Source: Clostridiaceae bacterium (lineage in GTDB: Bacteria; Bacillota; Clostridia; Saccharofermentanales; UBA5734). Taken from it: a DNA stretch of 9,496 nt. Below, in pieces: positions 6,501 to 9,496 of this stretch; the first letter of the stretch is position 1, and each line of letters opens with the position of its first letter. The stretch covers positions 1 to 9,496 of the forward strand of contig JAAYBY010000173.1 in assembly GCA_012729935.1 (NCBI GenBank). The letters are read 5' to 3'. The position numbers and the translations under genes were made by a program. Below the pieces are notes generated by a model, which worked only from the letters and a program-made list of their open reading frames with translations, was not told where the DNA came from and searched no databases.

Positions 6501-6529
6501 ATTATAGCAGAACACCTCAGGTGACGCAA
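6501..6529 (-). promoter_or_regulatory. Extended -10 promoter of rplS
   Basis: On the minus strand TTGCGT (6529-6524, 3/6) is 17 bp from a perfect TATAAT (6506-6501) preceded by TGC, the extended -10 motif that offsets a weak -35. The -35 box begins 5 bases after the trmD stop. Start of transcription is expected near 6494. It should drive rplS and, by read-through of the hairpin at 6046-6066, rbgA-rnhB-yraN. Confidence 0.72.
6513..6523. promoter_or_regulatory. Palindrome CACCTCAGGTG within the rplS promoter spacer
   Basis: An 11-base palindrome with 5-bp arms (CACCT, AGGTG) and one central base lies between the -35 and -10 boxes. Such placement would suit a dimeric regulator, but a site this short can occur by chance. 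No candidate protein is known. Confidence 0.25.
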
Positions 6530-6534
6530 GCCTC

Positions 6535-7344
6535 TCAGCCTGCTTTGTCTGATTTTGTCGTTTCACTGGCCTGACCGTCTTCTGACTGATTGCGCCAGTT
6601 GTTGAGAACGGTTTGCCATGTTTGTTCATCCAGAGATCTTTTTCGTATGAGATCCGGTCGGTTAATGAGTGTTTGTCGAACCGATTCGGCGAACTTCCAG
6701 CTTTCGATTTTCGCCTGATGTCCTGACATCATTACATCAGGAACTCTTCTACCCCGCCATTCTGCAGGACGTGTATACTGAGGGTGTTCCAGCAGATGAT
6801 CCATATGCGATTCGTTCGTATACGCTGTCTCATCCGGTAAAACGCCTGGTACAAGTCTGAGAACGGCATCGGCAATCACGCAGGCAGCCAGTTCGCCTCC
6901 CGTTATGACATAGTCACCGATTGACAGTTCCACATCTGCAATCAGATCGATGACCCGTTGATCAACGCCTTCATAATGTCCACAAATCAGAACCAGATGA
7001 TCGACTGATTTTACCAGTTCACAAGCTTTTTCCTGATGGAAAACCTGACCGCGCGGTGAACAGTAGACAGTTAGCCGGCCCGGCAGATGATCCGGATTCA
7101 GCTCTGATGGGTTTGTTCCCGTCACAGAACACCAAGCCTGATAGATCGGCTCGGCCATCATAAGCATACCCGTACCGCCACCATAACAGGCATCATCTAC
7201 TTTTCCGTACTGGTTGACCGCAAAATCTCTGATCTGGACAATTTCGAGCTCAAAAAGTCCGGCTGTTCGGGCACGTCCGATTACACTGCTGTTCAGCACC
7301 GATTCAATCAGTTCTGGAAATAATGTTAAAATGGATAACTTCAT
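6535..7344 (-). CDS. trmD: tRNA (guanine-N1)-methyltransferase TrmD
   Basis: TrmD methylates N1 of G37 next to the anticodon, using S-adenosylmethionine, to prevent +1 frameshifting. It acts as a dimer with a SPOUT trefoil-knot fold. Visible motifs are CYGGGTGMLM (53-62), SPRG (96-99), ICGHYEGVDQR (120-130), and the knot segment SIGDYVITGGELA (141-152). Arg130 and Asp159 are the likely equivalents of the catalytic Arg154 and Asp169 of the gamma-proteobacterial enzymes. A flexible linker at about 165-180 joins the tRNA-binding C-terminal domain. I place the start at ATG 7344, 269 residues, because GAGG lies 6 nt upstream and MKLSILTLFPE is the normal family beginning. A TTG at 7356 overlapping the rimM stop would add MRAA but has no ribosome site. 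Confidence 0.98.
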   Translation of the reverse strand: MKLSILTLFPELIESVLNSSVIGRARTAGLFELEIVQIRDFAVNQYGKVDDACYGGGTGMLMMAEPIYQAWCSVTGTNPSELNPDHLPGRLTVYCSPRGQVFHQEKACELVKSVDHLVLICGHYEGVDQRVIDLIADVELSIGDYVITGGELAACVIADAVLRLVPGVLPDETAYTNESHMDHLLEHPQYTRPAEWRGRRVPDVMMSGHQAKIESWKFAESVRQTLINRPDLIRKRSLDEQTWQTVLNNWRNQSEDGQASETTKSDKAG

Positions 7345-7352
7345 GGCCGCCC

Positions 7353-7895
7353 TCAAGTCCTGTAAACGTCAAACAGTCCGTCTGGCAACAAGACACGAAT
7401 CTGCCTGGCGGGAATATCAACACATTGCAGGATACTTTTCAACGCCGGGAAAAGAAGATCTGACTCTCCTTCTTTCCTGACGACATATACATCCTGAGCC
7501 GGCCCCTGAATAACATCAGCGACCGTTCCCAGAAAACCATGATGAGCATCATCAACACGACATCCGATCAAATCACAGATAAACCAGCGATCCGGCGGGA
7601 GTTGGATTGCCTGATTGCGTTCAACCGCAAGAAAATGTCCGCGCAGCGCTTCGGCTTCTGTCCGGCTCTGGATGGTTTCAAGCTTAAGCAGAATCCGATT
7701 TTTAGGCTGCATCCGCACGTTGGACAGATCGACACGATTGATTATGTCCATTTTTTGATTAACCAGAAGACACGATTTGAGTTCGTTGAATCGCTCAGGA
7801 TCATCAGACAATGAAAGCACATAAACAGATCCGTCGAGGCCATGTGCTGATTGGATGCGGCCGATCAGCAGAATGTCTTTCTGATCAGTTTTCAT
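7353..7895 (-). CDS. rimM: 16S rRNA processing protein RimM
   Basis: RimM binds S19 and the 30S head and is needed for maturation of the 3' domain of 16S rRNA. The 180-residue product has both family domains: an N-terminal beta barrel (about 8-90) opening with IGRIQSAHGLDGSVYV (11-26), and a C-terminal PRC barrel (about 100-178) with RWFICDLIGCRV, GTVADVIQGPAQDVYVV and the LLFPAL segment. Its ATG is 2 nt after the khpA stop (TGAATATG) and lacks a clear Shine-Dalgarno site, so re-initiation by ribosomes leaving khpA is likely. Eight bases separate it from trmD, its usual partner. Confidence 0.96.
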   Translation of the reverse strand: MKTDQKDILLIGRIQSAHGLDGSVYVLSLSDDPERFNELKSCLLVNQKMDIINRVDLSNVRMQPKNRILLKLETIQSRTEAEALRGHFLAVERNQAIQLPPDRWFICDLIGCRVDDAHHGFLGTVADVIQGPAQDVYVVRKEGESDLLFPALKSILQCVDIPARQIRVLLPDGLFDVYRT

Positions 7896-7897
7896 AT

Positions 7898-8149
7898 TCA
7901 GCCAACAATGTCAACGATGACGCGTTTGCCCTGCAATGTGGCTCTTGCTTTCATAACGGCACGAATTGCCTGAGCGCGCCTTCCTTGTTTGCCAATCACT
8001 TTTCCCATGTCAGACGGATCAACACTCAACTCAAGAACAATGGTTCTTCCCTTGTTGATTGGGGTGATGGCAATAGCGTCCGGATTGTTGACCAGCGGTT
8101 TGACGATGGTATGCAGCAGATCCGTCATGCCGTAGTCTTCGCGGCTCAT
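7898..8149 (-). CDS. khpA: KH-domain RNA-binding protein KhpA (YlqC)
   Basis: KhpA is a small single-KH-domain protein that, in streptococci and lactobacilli, pairs with KhpB (Jag/EloR) and affects cell elongation and small-RNA or mRNA binding. The 83 residues have the expected layout: IVKPLVNNPDAI (15-26), LSVDPSDMGKVIGKQGR (41-57) with the RNA-gripping GKQG loop (53-56), and VIVDIVG at the end. The start is ATG 8149, overlapping the rpsP stop as ATGA. It has only a weak AGG upstream, consistent with coupled translation. A later ATG at 8128 would give 76 residues and has no ribosome site either. The longer in-frame reading from 8218 would run through rpsP and is rejected. Its place between rpsP and rimM is standard for Bacillota. 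Confidence 0.94.
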   Translation of the reverse strand: MSREDYGMTDLLHTIVKPLVNNPDAIAITPINKGRTIVLELSVDPSDMGKVIGKQGRRAQAIRAVMKARATLQGKRVIVDIVG

Positions 8150-8391
8150 TCGATAACGCCTGCTTTCTTGAGCAGTGCACGCACGGTGTCTGTCGGCTGT
8201 GCACCGTTTTTCAGCCATTTCTGAGCGGCTTCAACATCGATCTTGTACTCGCTGGGATTTCTCTGCGGGTTATAGGTTCCAATTTCCTCGATGAAGCGTC
8301 CATCTCTGGGATAGCGCGCATCGGCTACAACCACACGATAGCTTGGTGCCTTCTTTGCACCCATTCTTTTTAATCTGATTTTAACTGCCAT
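8146..8391 (-). CDS. rpsP: 30S ribosomal protein S16
   Basis: S16 binds early to 16S rRNA and supports assembly of the 30S body. The 81-residue protein is full length and basic. It begins MAVKIRLKRMGAKKAPSYR, followed by VVVADARYPRDGRFIEEIG (20-38) and TYNP (39-42), all typical. It ends KWLKNGAQPTDTVRALLKKAG near the C terminus, with no extension. GGAGG lies 7 nt before ATG 8391. It is 59 bases downstream of ffh and overlaps khpA by 4 bases. This ffh-rpsP order is common in Bacillota. Confidence 0.99.
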   Translation of the reverse strand: MAVKIRLKRMGAKKAPSYRVVVADARYPRDGRFIEEIGTYNPQRNPSEYKIDVEAAQKWLKNGAQPTDTVRALLKKAGVIE

Positions 8392-8422
8392 ATTCGTTCC
8401 TCCATCTATTTATCTATTCATT

Positions 8423-8440
8423 CAAGACGTATATGTCCTG
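8423..8440 (-). other. Small hairpin in the ffh-rpsP gap
   Basis: Minus-strand RNA can pair CAGGAC with GUCUUG (6 bp including one G-U) around loop AUAUAC. It lies 10 bases after the ffh stop codon and about 30 bases before rpsP. No U-run follows, so it is not an intrinsic terminator. It may be an mRNA processing or stability element, or chance. I see no convincing promoter in this 59-base gap. Confidence 0.3.
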
Positions 8441-8450
8441 TCATGATTTT

Positions 8451-9496
8451 TTAAAACGGGAAACCGCCCGGACCAAAACCGGGGATCCCGCCTCTGCCCT
8501 TCTTTTTTCCTTTTTTATTAAACTGTTTCATCAAACGACTGGTGTCTTCAAATTGTCGGACAAGTCGGTTGACCGCCTGGACATCCGTTCCGGATCCTGC
8601 AGCAATCCGCTTGCGGCGGCTTGCGTTAAGCAGTGAGGGATTTAATCGCTCGCGTTTGGTCATTGATCGAAGAATGGCCACCTGATGGTCCATCATCTTT
8701 TCATCTATTTCTGCGTTGGCGAGTTTTCCCGCCCCCGGCAACATACCCAGAATATCCTGTATAGAACCCATTTTTCTAACTTCTGTCAGCTGGGAAAGCA
8801 TGTCTTCCAGTGTAAACTGATTATTCATCAGGCGCTCAGCAGACGCGCGCGCTTTTTTCTCATCGACTGTTGCCGTTGCTTTTTCGATCAGTGATAATAC
8901 ATCACCCATGCCAAGAATCCGGGAAGCAAGACGATCCGGATGGAATTCCTCCAGATCTTCAATTTTTTCACCCACACCGATCATCTTAATGGGTTTACCG
9001 GTCATGCGCCGAATAGACAGCGCAGCACCGCCACGTGCATCACCATCCAGCTTAGTGACAATAAAGCCACTTAAACCGACAGCCTGTTCAAACTGAGTAG
9101 CGACCGATACTGCCTCCTGCCCGATCATGGCGTCAACGATCAGCAGTTTTTCAGTCGGGTGAACAACCTGAGCAATAGCGGTCAGCTCATTCATCATTTC
9201 ACGGTCAACAGTCATACGGCCTGCCGTGTCAACGATGAGCGTATCACACAATAGATAGCGGGCCCGTTTGACTGACTCTTCAGCAATCCGGACCGCATCC
9301 TTTTCTTCAGGTTGGATAAAGCAGGGAACCGATACCTGATGGGCCAGGATATCAAGCTGTCGTGCCGCCGCAGGCCGATGGACGTCAACAGACGTCAATA
9401 GCGGCTTCTTTCCTTTTCGCTTCAAATGCAGCGCCAGTTTGGCCGCTGTGGTCGTCTTACCGGCACCCTGCAGGCCATATAACATCACAACGGTGA
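8451..9496 (-). CDS. ffh: Signal recognition particle GTPase Ffh/SRP54 (N-terminal part beyond window)
   Basis: Ffh binds signal sequences of nascent membrane and secreted proteins and, with 4.5S/6S RNA and FtsY, delivers ribosomes to SecYEG. The 347 visible codons lack the N domain and begin at the G-domain beta strand TVVMLYGLQGAGKTTT (P-loop GLQGAGKT). Then follow DVHRPAA, DTAGR (G3), the segment around TKLDGDARGG (G4) and GVGEKIEDLEEF. The M domain includes NNQFTLEDMLSQL, MGSIQDILGMLPG and the RNA-binding SRRKRIAAGSGTDVQAVNRL. A Gly-rich tail, GRGGIPGFGPGGFPF, precedes the TAA stop. The first Met-like codon inside the window (GTG 9488) is not the start, since the reading frame continues through 9494 with conserved residues. 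In Bacillota ylxM often precedes it. Confidence 0.98.
   Translation of the reverse strand, partial: TVVMLYGLQGAGKTTTAAKLALHLKRKGKKPLLTSVDVHRPAAARQLDILAHQVSVPCFIQPEEKDAVRIAEESVKRARYLLCDTLIVDTAGRMTVDREMMNELTAIAQVVHPTEKLLIVDAMIGQEAVSVATQFEQAVGLSGFIVTKLDGDARGGAALSIRRMTGKPIKMIGVGEKIEDLEEFHPDRLASRILGMGDVLSLIEKATATVDEKKARASAERLMNNQFTLEDMLSQLTEVRKMGSIQDILGMLPGAGKLANAEIDEKMMDHQVAILRSMTKRERLNPSLLNASRRKRIAAGSGTDVQAVNRLVRQFEDTSRLMKQFNKKGKKKGRGGIPGFGPGGFPF

Noticed and set aside
7898..8218. Longer KhpA starting at 8218 with an Arg-rich N terminus
   Set aside because: The extra residues would come from the rpsP coding region in another frame; the ATGA start at 8149 matches family length.
9486..9488. GTG at 9488 as the start of a short Ffh
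   Set aside because: Conserved residues of the P-loop strand continue upstream to the window edge, so the gene is simply cut by the window.
1..9496. Novel defence, mobile or biosynthetic system
   Set aside because: Every long open region is explained by known housekeeping families; no transposase, integrase, inverted terminal repeats, CRISPR spacing or toxin-antitoxin pair was seen on either strand.

Overview
All thirteen protein genes lie on the minus strand, so transcription runs from high to low coordinates. The right half (about 9496 down to 4126) is the conserved translation and export block ffh - rpsP - khpA - rimM - trmD - rplS - rbgA(ylqF) - rnhB - yraN. This order, with a KH-domain KhpA between rpsP and rimM and rbgA-rnhB after rplS, is typical of Bacillota. 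Roughly half G+C by eye, Shine-Dalgarno sites of the GGAGG type, and a eukaryote-like/clostridial PurB suggest a Clostridia-like Gram-positive bacterium. I cannot name a genus.

The left half (about 4125 down to 1) looks like a second transcription unit: a subgroup Ic aspartate aminotransferase, purB, a GntR/UTRA-type regulator and the start of a cysteine desulfurase cut by the window edge. It begins at a good sigma-A-like promoter (TTGTCT-17-TATAAT) that overlaps a terminator-like hairpin just after yraN. The 94-base gap between purB and the regulator holds a second candidate promoter and a tandem GATAAGAG repeat that could be an operator.

The right-hand genes serve one theme. Ffh is the GTPase of the signal recognition particle. 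S16 and L19 are ribosomal proteins. RimM matures the 30S subunit and RbgA the 50S. TrmD makes m1G37 in tRNA. KhpA is a small RNA-binding protein. RNase HII removes ribonucleotides from DNA, and YraN is a nuclease-fold protein of unknown role. Translation is tightly coupled: the rpsP/khpA and rbgA/rnhB junctions are ATGA overlaps, rnhB/yraN is TGATG, and khpA/rimM is 2 nt apart. Around rplS the operon has its own controls: an extended -10 promoter with a small palindrome in its spacer, a structured leader, and an 8-bp hairpin between rplS and rbgA.

In the left unit, the aminotransferase can make aspartate, the substrate PurA joins to IMP to form adenylosuccinate, which PurB cleaves. The regulator's ligand is unknown, and the cysteine desulfurase may lead into a thiI or mnmA gene outside the window (inference). 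I found no mobile element, CRISPR array, tRNA, rRNA or phage gene, and nothing that looks like a new system. The points worth a second look are regulatory.
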